Shown here: positions 17,874-25,985 of the stretch, in pieces
Numbering within the stretch: the stretch's first letter is position 1
How the letters are laid out: the number at the start of each line of letters is the position of its first letter
NCBI RefSeq assembly: GCF_001005725.1
Contig: NZ_LBIC01000005.1
Coordinates: 298,001 to 362,000 of the forward strand
Direction: 5' to 3'
DNA: 64,000 nucleotides
From: Sphingobium chungbukense
GTDB taxonomy: Bacteria; Pseudomonadota; Alphaproteobacteria; Sphingomonadales; Sphingomonadaceae
Notes under the pieces: model-generated
What the model was told of the DNA's origin: nothing
What the model saw: the letters and a program-made list of their open reading frames with translations, nothing else
Database searches by the model: none
Program-made: the position numbers and the translations under genes

Positions 17874-18728
17874 ATGTCCTATTATGGTCCGGTGCTCGCC
17901 GTCACGGCGGTCATCCTGCTGACGGAAATCCTGATGGGCCGACATCGCGGTATTTATCGCCGCGACGACATATTGGTGATCGGCTTGTGTGCCCTGCTCA
18001 ATCCATTGGTCACGCGTGCATTGGCGGGATTGCTGATCGCGGGCGCGGCGGCGCTGCTGCTGCCGCAGGGGAAGGGCGCGCTGGCCCATCTTCCGCTATT
18101 GCCCTCCTATATCGGGCTGTTCCTGCTGGTGGAGTTCGCCTTCTACTGGGGGCATAGATGGGCGCATGAAGGGCAGCGCCGTCCGGCGCTGCGCTGGCTC
18201 TGGAAGATACACCGGACCCATCATGCGGGCCGGTACATGAACGTGCTGGTGACACAGCGCATCAATCTCTTCTGGTCCTTCGTCGTGCCGACCGCCTGGA
18301 TCACCGGCTTCGCCGTCTATCTGGGGCAGGGGATGGCGGCCGGGCTGGTGGTGCTCACCATCTTCTGCTGGAACCTCATCACCCACAGTCATTTCCGCTG
18401 GGACGACGCCATCAGGCGCCACCCGCGCCTGGGGCGCGCCTTTCGCGGGATCGAACATCTGCTGATCAGCCCCGGCATGCATCATAGCCATCATGGTTAT
18501 GGCAAGGATGGAGCCTCCTATCGCAACTATGCCGTGACTTTCGCCTTTCTCGACTGGATGTTCGGGACGCTGCACATTCCGGAGGGGCGCCCCTGGCGCT
18601 ACGGCGTGCCGGGCGCGCAGCCGCATTGGGCGGAGGAGATATTCTATCCGCTGGTGCGCATCCCCGCCTCGGTACAGGAGGGCGGGAAAGCGCATCCGGC
18701 CGATGCGGAGGAGAAGGCGGTGGCATAG
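17874..18728 (+). CDS. Sterol desaturase / fatty acid hydroxylase family membrane protein
   Basis: 284 aa with several hydrophobic helices (about 4-21, 33-62, 78-92, 133-170). The di-iron histidine motifs are H94-x3-H98, H113-x2-H116-H117, H171-x-H173 and H203-H204-x-H206-H207. This fits an integral-membrane non-haem di-iron hydroxylase or desaturase of a lipid, carotenoid or sterol-like substrate. A strong gaggagagg precedes the ATG. It is divergent from a LysR gene. Confidence 0.9.
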   Translation: MSYYGPVLAVTAVILLTEILMGRHRGIYRRDDILVIGLCALLNPLVTRALAGLLIAGAAALLLPQGKGALAHLPLLPSYIGLFLLVEFAFYWGHRWAHEGQRRPALRWLWKIHRTHHAGRYMNVLVTQRINLFWSFVVPTAWITGFAVYLGQGMAAGLVVLTIFCWNLITHSHFRWDDAIRRHPRLGRAFRGIEHLLISPGMHHSHHGYGKDGASYRNYAVTFAFLDWMFGTLHIPEGRPWRYGVPGAQPHWAEEIFYPLVRIPASVQEGGKAHPADAEEKAVA

Positions 18729-18812
18729 AAGCCGACCTGTTTTGGGAGTCACAAAGTCGGCAAGCTTGACGAAACTAATTTACTGAGTGCATCATATCTC
18801 CTGTAAATAGCC

Positions 18813-18843
18813 GAATATCATAGATATTCAGAACGATCGTTCT
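18813..18843. promoter_or_regulatory. Two abutting palindromes, candidate operators
   Basis: GAATATC-ATA-GATATTC (18813-18829) is followed without a gap by AGAACGATCGTTCT (18830-18843); both are perfect. They lie 55-86 bp upstream of the DUF1214-like start, where a promoter is expected. The second resembles TetR-family operators. No TetR gene is adjacent. Confidence 0.55.
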
Positions 18844-18898
18844 AAGATTGATAGGTCTGGAGCAGATGACGCCCCGGCCTGCATGGGAGAAGGATGCG

Positions 18899-20173
18899 AT
18901 GCCACTCGAAACCGGCGATTATTTCCTGTCGGCCACCAATCCGGTCGCGAATGTCGATCAGCGCGATCTCGAAAGGTTGGCAATGCGGCTGTTCGAGCGG
19001 CCGGATGTCAAGGCTGCGCGCGCCCGCGCCGAAATCATGTGGCGGCGGGTGGCCGACAGACTCATGCCCGCCGATCAGATGGCGCTGTTCGATGATCATG
19101 TGTCCGACTATTGCTTCAAATGCACGCTCGTCGCGGCCAACACGGATGCCAATCATCCGCGTGTCCTGCGGGTATATAGCGAGGGCACCCGATGGTTCGG
19201 ACACAAGGTCCCCGGCGCCAAATGGGGGGGAGACAATCCCAACAACGCCTATCGCATCATTCCTGTCGCGGCAGGTGGGCGCTATGAAGTGACGGGGCAG
19301 CGGCAGGTCGAGCCGTCGACTTACGTGACGTTCCAATTGGTCGGTAACAGCACCACCTCGGCAACGCTGGCCTCGCTTGAACAACTCGACATGGAAATAG
19401 GGGGCGATGGCCGCTATACGCTGACGCTGGACGACATGCCGTCGGAGGGGCGGCGGAACCATCTTCAGATACCGCAAGGGACGCTCTATCTCTTCATCCG
19501 CGATTCCATGGGCGACTGGGGACGACAGCAGCCCGACGCGCTGCGCGTACGCCGGCTGGATCCGCCGTCGCGCACGCCGCTGACGGACGATGAACTGGCC
19601 GCCACCGCCATTCGCAACATCCTGTCCGACGTCTTCTACGCCTATTATGCCCAACGCCTCTTCTTCAACGGCCCGCAAATGATGACCACGCCGGAAGGGG
19701 CCGGATCGGTGGGTGGACTGGTTACCCAGCAGGGCAGTCTGGGTCATTTCACGCTGCGGGAGGACGAGGCGGTGATCATCACCGCCAACGCGGCGGGCGC
19801 GACCTATCGCGATATCGTGTTGCACGACCTGTGGCTGCGCAGCCTGCCCAATCGCGACAACCAGATCAGCCTGACCAATGCGCAGATGGCGCCGGACGCG
19901 GATGGCCGCTTCACCTATGTCCTGTCCATAGCGGACCCCGGCGTGCATAACTGGCTCGATCCATGCGGCCTGCATGATGTGTTGATCCTGCATCGCTGGC
20001 AGGGATTCCCTGACCCGGATGCGGGGCCGCCGACGATCGAAAGCCGCAAGGTGGCGTTCGCGGAACTAGGGGGTGCTTTGCCGCCCGGTATTGCAAGGAT
20101 AACGCCTGAACAGCGTCGCGCGCAGATCGCACGCCGCCAGGCCGAATATGATCGCCGCTTCGCGGTGGATTGA
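18899..20173 (+). CDS. DUF1214-like protein of unknown function
   Basis: 424 aa from the ATG at 18899, chosen because ggagaagg precedes it closely; an in-frame ATG at 18866 is the alternative. The central part (N-N-A-Y-R-I-I-P-V, R-Y-E-V-T-G, D-G-R-Y-T-L-T-L) and the C-terminal G-x-F-T-Y-V-L-S-I-A-D-P-G-V-H-N-W-L-D resemble DUF1214 beta-rich domains. No signal peptide or catalytic motif is recognised. Sphingomonad catabolic clusters often hold such genes, but no reaction has been assigned. Expression is probably controlled through the palindromes at 18813-18843. Confidence 0.7.
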   Translation: MPLETGDYFLSATNPVANVDQRDLERLAMRLFERPDVKAARARAEIMWRRVADRLMPADQMALFDDHVSDYCFKCTLVAANTDANHPRVLRVYSEGTRWFGHKVPGAKWGGDNPNNAYRIIPVAAGGRYEVTGQRQVEPSTYVTFQLVGNSTTSATLASLEQLDMEIGGDGRYTLTLDDMPSEGRRNHLQIPQGTLYLFIRDSMGDWGRQQPDALRVRRLDPPSRTPLTDDELAATAIRNILSDVFYAYYAQRLFFNGPQMMTTPEGAGSVGGLVTQQGSLGHFTLREDEAVIITANAAGATYRDIVLHDLWLRSLPNRDNQISLTNAQMAPDADGRFTYVLSIADPGVHNWLDPCGLHDVLILHRWQGFPDPDAGPPTIESRKVAFAELGGALPPGIARITPEQRRAQIARRQAEYDRRFAVD

Positions 20174-20724
20174 ACAGTCAATTCCCGGCGTCCGCGTGCC
20201 AGCCTCCCCAGCGCAGATTCAGCCCGGCATCTCTGCCGGGGAGGCGGCCTGCTGACAGAACGCATCCTCTCGTCGCGTCTCTCACCGCTCGCAATGACCG
20301 GCATGACCCGCGATCGGAAAATCCGCATCACCGACGATGACAGATGCGGCGGGAAAGATCACAGATACGATCAATGCCCGCACCCTTGCATGCAATATGC
20401 GTGAAGATTAGCTTGATATTGGATCTGGTGCAGGAGTGCCAGACCGCGGACCGGGGGCTTAAGCCACCGACATCGAGACCGGCGAGAACGGCAGATGTCA
20501 TGCCCGAAGCGGAGGGGACGATGCGACTTGCACGACGCCTGGCCATTTGCACAGATGTGTTCCGCATGGAAGGCTGCCGGCGTCCTACGCGGACATTTTA
20601 TGCATCCGTGCAAGGCTTCGTCCGTCTTCAGCCGTCAGCCTTTCCCATGAACCATCTATTCGCTCATGGGGACGGCAGGTTTGCTTCGTTCACGCATAAA
20701 ATAAAATCATAGGGAGAGAGATTA
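20174..20724. other. 551-bp intergenic region upstream of a TonB receptor
   Basis: No credible gene was found; the open frames inside lack a ribosome site and any family signature. It holds the terminator-like stem at 20202-20245, two palindromes (TTGCATGCAA at 20386-20395 and GGCTTAAGCC at 20456-20465) and half-sites TTGCAC at 20528 and 20547 plus inverted GTGCAA at 20608. This looks like a long regulated leader for the receptor gene. Confidence 0.5.
20202..20245 (+). terminator. Terminator-like stem after DUF1214-like gene
   Basis: Arms GCCTCCCC / GGGGAGGC enclose a competing CCCGGC / GCCGGG hairpin that shares the right arm. It starts 29 bp after the stop. No T-tract is seen. Confidence 0.55.
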
Positions 20725-23298
20725 GTGAAAAAGCGGATATTTTTCGCCAGCGTGGCTCTATCGGCCTTATCCATGCCGTCCTTGGCCTGCGCGCAGGACG
20801 ATGCTGGGCGACCGGCGGCGGGGGACGCGGATATCGTCGTCACGGCTACCCGGCGCGAACAACGGCTTCAGGAAGTGCCGCTCGCCGTCACGGCACTGAG
20901 CGGCGATACGCTGCGTAGCCGCGGCATCGAAAATCTGAACGATCTCGGCCCGGGCAAGATCGCCGGCCTGACATCCTACCCGCTCAACGGCACGGAAACG
21001 GGGGTGGCGCTCCAGATGCGCGGCTACGGCACGTCGGATGCATCGCAGGGTACGCAGGATAATGCGGTCGCCTTCTATATCGATGGGATCAACATTCCAC
21101 GCGCCCAGGGCGGGGCGCTCGACCTGATCACGCCCGAACGCATCGAGGTGCTGCGCGGGCCGCAGGGCCAATTGTTCGGCCGCAACGCCGAAGCGGGCGT
21201 GGTGCAGGTCGTGTCACGCCGCCCAAGCGGCGTGCTGGGAGGGGATTTCCGCGCCGGCATTGGCAATTTCGATGCCTATGAACTCAAGGGGCGCCTTGAT
21301 CTTCCTGAAATCGCTGGATTCAAAATACAGCTTTCGGGTATGTACCGCAAGCGAGGCGGCTATTTCCAGAATGTGAAAAGCGCTCTTCTTGAAAATATAA
21401 CTCCCGTTTCCAGTCCATATTCGTCATTTCATTGGAAGACCGGGGATTATGACAAGGATTTTCGTCAGCTGAAGACTTATGGGGGCCGTATCGCGGTCGA
21501 AAGGGATTTCGGCGATCTCAATATCTTCTATGCCTATGACGATGTCTGGGCAAAGGACGACCAGGCCTTTCCTCAAATCCTTGTGTCGCCCAATACCGGC
21601 ACGATCGAAAACCCCAATGGTGGTATCACTGTGCCACCGACCGGTCCTGCCACGATATTCACCACCGACGGGGGGCGATATCAGCAATTACCGCTCGATC
21701 TGGACAAATATCCCGACCGCGCGCCCTTCGCCATTCCGTCGCTTTATTTCATCACCAAGAATCACGGGCATGTGCTGAACCTGACCTATGGTGCCAGCGA
21801 CGCCCTCACGCTGAAGTCCATCACCGGATTGCGGCGATCCATCAATTATGGTGGCGCCGTCACGTCGCTCGGGACTTCGCCTGTCCAGGCCTGGGCGAGC
21901 AATTATCTGGATTCGAAGGTCTTCAGTCAGGAACTGCAGGCGATCTACACGACCTCCAGCTTCAACATCACGGTCGGCGGCATCTATTTCTATGAAGATG
22001 TGCGCGACGAACGCGACTCCGGCTTTTCCACCAATTGTCCGGCAGGCATAGCGGGGGCACCCTGCACGCCCGGCGGCGGCCCCAGCCGCGCGCCATATTA
22101 TAGTCCGTTCGCGCCTAATGGCGGCTTCATCCGGCAATTTTCGAAGACGAATGCCTATGCGGCCTATGGTCAGGCGAGCTGGACGCCGCCCGTGCTGGAT
22201 GAGCGGCTGGAACTGACCGCCGGGCTTCGCTACAGTGACGATACGAAAACCGCCCGGCGCGACATCTTCAACGGGGTGATCCTGCCAGTCCAGCTCCGCA
22301 ATGAGGCGAAGGAAAAGCGAGTGGACCCCGCCTTTACGGCCAAGGTCAAGTTGACGGAGGATTTGAACACCTATGTCCGCTATGCCTCCGGCTTCCGGGA
22401 TGGCGGGGCCAACGTCCGTTCGCAGGTCTTCACCGCTTATGATACAGAAGTCCTGAAGTCTTGGGAAATCGGTATCAAGTCGCAATGGTTCGACCGGCGC
22501 GTCACCTTCAACGTCGCAGCGTTCAAATATAAGGTGGATGACCAGCAACAATCGATCCAGACCAGCCCGGCAACGAACCCCAGCATTTCGGATACGTTCA
22601 ACGTCTCCGTTCCCTACAAGGCCAAGGGTCTGGAAGTGGAACTGAGCGCCCGGATCGTGCCGGGATTGAGCATCGCGGGCAATTATACCTATGTCGACAG
22701 CAACAAGCGGCTGATCGGTATCGATCCACGGACGCTGACCACCTTCAAGCCGAACGGGACAAGCATCCTGTCGTCCGGTCCATGCGCGGCAGCTCCGGCA
22801 GGCAATTGCGCCGGCGCCCTGCTCGTATCCCCAGCGGATATAGCGGCCCATCCCGGTGCATCTTTCCTCCAACTGCTGGGTGTGGGTGCGGCCAAGCATG
22901 CAGGTTCGGTCTCCGTGGACTTCAGCCAGCCGCTTGATCCCGGCGTCTTCAACATCCATTTCGACTGGACGCGCAGCTCGAAAATGACCTGCTGCGCGCC
23001 CTACAAGCTGTTGACGGTGGTCAATGCCGCCGGCACCGCGGCCTCGCCATCGCCGCGCTACAATCCGGGAGTGTTCACCAATCGCATCAACATGCGCACG
23101 GGCATTTCCGAGATTCCGCTCGGCAACGGGGTCAAGGGGGAACTGGCCTTCTGGGTCAAGAACCTGCTCAACCATGTCGATCTGGGCCAGCTATTCCCGG
23201 CCGGCAATGCGCTCAGCGCGGCACAGCCCTATCCGCAGGCGGCGACATATTTGCAGCCGCCGCGGACGATGGGTGGCGAGTTCCGCGTCCAGTTCTGA
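20725..23298 (+). CDS. TonB-dependent outer-membrane receptor
   Basis: 857 aa, with a GTG start at 20725 after gggagagag. Signal peptide ends near A-C-A-Q (24), TonB box D-I-V-V-T-A at 36-41, plug motif E-V-L-R-G-P-Q-G-Q-L-F-G-R-N-A-E-A-G, and C-terminal F-R-V-Q-F. It is the longest of the five receptors. Three predicted barrel loops carry cysteine pairs (N-C-P-A-G-I-A-G-A-P-C, G-P-C-A-A-A-P-A-G-N-C, M-T-C-C), so disulphide-bonded surface loops are possible. The AraC gene downstream, on the opposite strand, may regulate it. Confidence 0.92.
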   Translation: MKKRIFFASVALSALSMPSLACAQDDAGRPAAGDADIVVTATRREQRLQEVPLAVTALSGDTLRSRGIENLNDLGPGKIAGLTSYPLNGTETGVALQMRGYGTSDASQGTQDNAVAFYIDGINIPRAQGGALDLITPERIEVLRGPQGQLFGRNAEAGVVQVVSRRPSGVLGGDFRAGIGNFDAYELKGRLDLPEIAGFKIQLSGMYRKRGGYFQNVKSALLENITPVSSPYSSFHWKTGDYDKDFRQLKTYGGRIAVERDFGDLNIFYAYDDVWAKDDQAFPQILVSPNTGTIENPNGGITVPPTGPATIFTTDGGRYQQLPLDLDKYPDRAPFAIPSLYFITKNHGHVLNLTYGASDALTLKSITGLRRSINYGGAVTSLGTSPVQAWASNYLDSKVFSQELQAIYTTSSFNITVGGIYFYEDVRDERDSGFSTNCPAGIAGAPCTPGGGPSRAPYYSPFAPNGGFIRQFSKTNAYAAYGQASWTPPVLDERLELTAGLRYSDDTKTARRDIFNGVILPVQLRNEAKEKRVDPAFTAKVKLTEDLNTYVRYASGFRDGGANVRSQVFTAYDTEVLKSWEIGIKSQWFDRRVTFNVAAFKYKVDDQQQSIQTSPATNPSISDTFNVSVPYKAKGLEVELSARIVPGLSIAGNYTYVDSNKRLIGIDPRTLTTFKPNGTSILSSGPCAAAPAGNCAGALLVSPADIAAHPGASFLQLLGVGAAKHAGSVSVDFSQPLDPGVFNIHFDWTRSSKMTCCAPYKLLTVVNAAGTAASPSPRYNPGVFTNRINMRTGISEIPLGNGVKGELAFWVKNLLNHVDLGQLFPAGNALSAAQPYPQAATYLQPPRTMGGEFRVQF

Positions 23299-23306
23299 AG
23301 GTCGGA

Positions 23307-23333
23307 GGGGAACGGCAAGGATTGTCGTTCCCC
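23307..23333. terminator. Hairpin terminator
   Basis: Arms GGGGAACG / CGTTCCCC with an inner CAA/TTG pairing, 9 bp after the receptor stop. It separates that gene from the convergent AraC gene. Confidence 0.7.
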
Positions 23334-23374
23334 AAATCCGTCTGCGTACAAGGCCTGCGCGCGTCGGCAGCCGG

Positions 23375-24403
23375 TCAACATAATATCAGCGGCATTCCGA
23401 GATCGGACGGGTTCGCCGGGCCGGGTGAGGAAGAATGCGGATCGTCACCGTTCCGGACGAGGGCGCGATAGTGGCTCGCGCTCATGCCGGTATGTTGGCG
23501 GAAGGCCTGCTGGAAGGATTTGAGGTCATTATAGCCGATCAGCGTCGCGATCTGCGAAACAGGCCGGCTGGTATCGCGTAGCTGGGATTGAGCGCTATGC
23601 ATGCGGATCAGCCGCAGATAGTCCCGGGGCGTCATGTCGAGTTGCGCGCGGAACCGCCGGATAAGGGTCTGCGGGCTGACCGCAAGATGCTCCGCCAGTG
23701 CGGCGATGTGCAGCCCACGCGATGCTCGTTCGGAGAGCCACATCTGCGCAGTGGCCACCAGCGGGTCGTCCGACAGTCCGGGGCGGTCCAGTTCCATGCC
23801 CATGGCATCCGCGAGCGTCCCGGCCATGGTCGGTGACAACAGCCTTCCGATCAGGCGGGTGAGCAGGCTCATTTCGTGCGTCATGCCGCGCGCCATCATG
23901 ATGCGATCGACTTCGGCGATGGGGTCCGTGGTGTTGACACGGATATGCGGATAGCGCCTGCGGAATTCGGCGGCTGCGCCTCTCGCCACCGGCACGGGGC
24001 CGTTTCCCAGCAGTCCGGCCTCAGCCAGCAATTCTATGCCCCGTCCCGTCGCGGATAGATGTGCGCCGCCCGCATATTGACTGCGGAGCCAGTCGATCAC
24101 GGAATGGAGTTTGGCAATATAGTCCGGCGTCGTTTCCTCCGGACAATAGAAGTCGGGCACATGGATATAGATATGGGGTGTTGCCGCCAGCCCATCTTCC
24201 ACTTGCAGCTTCCACCCGCCAAGGACTTGAATCGGCCTTGGACTTGGTCCCAACAATTTGGCGCGCGTGTGCATGCCGATATCGTCTCTTGTGCGGAACT
24301 GATGGGCCACGCGCAGGCGCATCTGGCCGAATAGATCCAGGAACAAGCCGATGCTGGCGAGACATGCGCCGTCAAATCCGATCACTGCAACATCGCGGGC
24401 CAT
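23375..24403 (-). CDS. AraC family regulator with GATase-1-like (DJ-1/PfpI) N-terminal domain
   Basis: 342 aa. The N-terminal half (A-V-I-G-F-D-G-A to about 180) resembles the class I glutamine-amidotransferase-like sensor domain of GlxA/FtrA-type regulators. The C-terminal half has two AraC helix-turn-helix motifs (L-A-E-H-L-A-V-S-P-Q-T-L-I-R-R-F and I-A-T-L-I-G-Y-N-D-L-K-S-F-Q-Q-A-F-R). The family usually activates catabolic genes. It is divergent from the SDR/CMD/receptor operon at 24623 and convergent with the receptor at 20725; both are candidate targets. Confidence 0.92.
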   Translation of the reverse strand: MARDVAVIGFDGACLASIGLFLDLFGQMRLRVAHQFRTRDDIGMHTRAKLLGPSPRPIQVLGGWKLQVEDGLAATPHIYIHVPDFYCPEETTPDYIAKLHSVIDWLRSQYAGGAHLSATGRGIELLAEAGLLGNGPVPVARGAAAEFRRRYPHIRVNTTDPIAEVDRIMMARGMTHEMSLLTRLIGRLLSPTMAGTLADAMGMELDRPGLSDDPLVATAQMWLSERASRGLHIAALAEHLAVSPQTLIRRFRAQLDMTPRDYLRLIRMHSAQSQLRDTSRPVSQIATLIGYNDLKSFQQAFRQHTGMSASHYRALVRNGDDPHSSSPGPANPSDLGMPLILC

Positions 24404-24542
24404 AAGGGATGATAATTTACCCCCGTCACGATGTCAAAATCACACCTGACGCCAGGGCGAGGAGAGTCGCATGATGCATGGACAGAAAAGAGGCCGCACA
24501 GGTGGCCATAGGGAGAGTTTAGCATGATCGGGCAAACGACCG

Positions 24543-24561
24543 GGCGCGCAACAGGCGCGCC
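24543..24561 (+). promoter_or_regulatory. GC-rich hairpin in the leader of the SDR operon
   Basis: GGCGCGC-N5-GCGCGCC, perfect 7-bp arms, 61 bp upstream of the SDR start. It may be a leader hairpin or an operator for the divergent AraC gene. This is weak evidence, since GC-rich palindromes arise easily here. Confidence 0.3.
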
Positions 24562-24622
24562 GGAGACGGCATTTTCATGTCTTTCGCAGGATGATCGGCC
24601 GGGCCGGGGTCGGGCCTGATTC

Positions 24623-25480
24623 ATGCCGCAACCCACTATATTCTACCCTCGTCTCAAGGGGCGTTCGGCCATCGTCACGGGCGCGGGCACGCAGGGCGAC
24701 GGCGTCGGCACCGGCCGCGCCATCGCGATGCTGCTGGCGGGCGAGGGCGCGCATGTCGCGCTGGTCGACCGTGACGGGGACAGCGCTGAGGAAACGCGCC
24801 GCCGCATCGTCGCCGCCGGCGGGCAGGCCTTCACGCTGGCTGGCGATGTCACCGCCAACGCCGATTGCCGCCATTTCGTCGAGCAGGCGGTCGAGCGCAC
24901 CGGACGGCTGGACATATTGGTCAACAATGTCGGCATTTCCGATCCCGTGGCGTTGGACGCGGCGGACGAGAGCGGCTGGACGCGCGTCATCGACGTGAAC
25001 GTCAAAAGCGCCATGCTGATGATCCGCCATGCCGTGCCGGCGATGAAGGCGGCGGGCGGGGGATCGATCGTCAACATCTCCTCGATCGCGGGAATGCGCG
25101 CGCACGGCTCCATAGCCTATGGCCCGTCAAAGGCGGCGATGGCGCAGCTCGCGGCCGAAATCGCGGTCCTTCATGGCCGCGACGGCATTCGTGTCAACAC
25201 GGTCGCGCCGGGCCATATCATGACGCCGCATGCCATGCATGTGCTGCCCGAAGGCCTGCGCACCTTGCGCCGCGCCATCGGGCCGTTGGGCATAGAGGGC
25301 GACGCCTGGGACATCGCCCGCGCGGTCGCCTTCCTGGCCAGCGACGATGCACGCTTCATCACCGGGGTTTTGCTACCAGTGGACGGTGGCGTGACCCAGA
25401 TCGGCCCCATTCCCGCGCACTTCCTGGCCGAAGCGGAACTGGCGGCGGTCGAGCAAGGAATGGAAGGACAAAAGCAATGA
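24623..25480 (+). CDS. Short-chain dehydrogenase/reductase
   Basis: 285 aa. The cofactor motif is lengthened (T-G-A-G-T-Q-G-D-G-V-G-T-G, 19-31). N-N-V-G (101-104), S153/S154 and Y166-x3-K170 complete the classical SDR set. D49 after strand 2 suggests NAD preference. Its stop overlaps the start of the following CMD gene (ATGA), so the two are translationally coupled. It is the first gene of an operon running into a TonB receptor. Confidence 0.9.
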   Translation: MPQPTIFYPRLKGRSAIVTGAGTQGDGVGTGRAIAMLLAGEGAHVALVDRDGDSAEETRRRIVAAGGQAFTLAGDVTANADCRHFVEQAVERTGRLDILVNNVGISDPVALDAADESGWTRVIDVNVKSAMLMIRHAVPAMKAAGGGSIVNISSIAGMRAHGSIAYGPSKAAMAQLAAEIAVLHGRDGIRVNTVAPGHIMTPHAMHVLPEGLRTLRRAIGPLGIEGDAWDIARAVAFLASDDARFITGVLLPVDGGVTQIGPIPAHFLAEAELAAVEQGMEGQKQ

Positions 25481-25908
25481 GCAGATTGGATGAAAAACAG
25501 GAATCGGGCGTCGCCTTCATCACCGGCGTGATGGGCGAACGCTTTGGCGGCGCCTTCAACGAAGCGGCGACATCGAGCCGGTTCGGGTCCGACATCACCC
25601 GCATGGCGGCAGGCTGGGCCTTTCACGACGCATGGCGGCATGACGGCATCAGCCGCAAGGAAAAGAGCATTGCCGTCATTTCCGCGCTGATCGCGTCGCG
25701 CCAGTCGCTGGAGCTGAAAAACCATGTGAAGATCGGTCTGGCCAACGGCCTGGCGGTGGAGGAGCTGGAGGGGTTGCTGGTGCAACTGACGCCCTATGTC
25801 GGTTTCCCCTGCATCGCCTCTGCCCAGACCGCGGTGATCACGGCCATGCGCGAAGCCCATGTATCGCCCGAGGATCTGCCGACGTCGGAGGAACGCGGTT
25901 TGCTGTGA
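25477..25908 (+). CDS. Carboxymuconolactone decarboxylase (CMD) family protein
   Basis: 143 aa. The helical core I-S-R-K-E-K-S-I-A-V-I-S-A-L-I-A and N-H-V-K-I-G-L-A-N-G-L-A-V-E-E-L-E-G-L-L is the CMD fold. It lacks the C-x-x-C pair of peroxidase members (AhpD), having only the single Cys in F-P-C-I-A-S. It is therefore closer to the decarboxylase type that acts on lactones or related acids. The start overlaps the SDR stop by 4 bp. Confidence 0.88.
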   Translation: MSRLDEKQESGVAFITGVMGERFGGAFNEAATSSRFGSDITRMAAGWAFHDAWRHDGISRKEKSIAVISALIASRQSLELKNHVKIGLANGLAVEELEGLLVQLTPYVGFPCIASAQTAVITAMREAHVSPEDLPTSEERGLL

Positions 25909-25985
25909 CGAGGCAGCGATCCGGCGGCGCGCCGGGCCAAGATTTTACAACAAAAGCGAACGTCAATGTTTCAGGGGAGGTTGTC

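Noticed and set aside
18766-18798. Possible sigma-70 promoter (TTGACG and a CATATC-like -10)
   Set aside because: The spacing is about 21 bp and the -10 is poor, so it does not meet a usable consensus.
20344-20712. 122-codon plus-strand frame upstream of the TonB receptor
   Set aside because: Unusual composition, no ribosome site and no motif; it overlaps palindromes and ends 12 bp before the receptor start, in its leader.
25905-25985. GTG start at 25905 for the TonB receptor, overlapping the CMD stop
   Set aside because: It would place 27 polar residues before the signal peptide; the ATG at 25986 has a strong aggggagg site.
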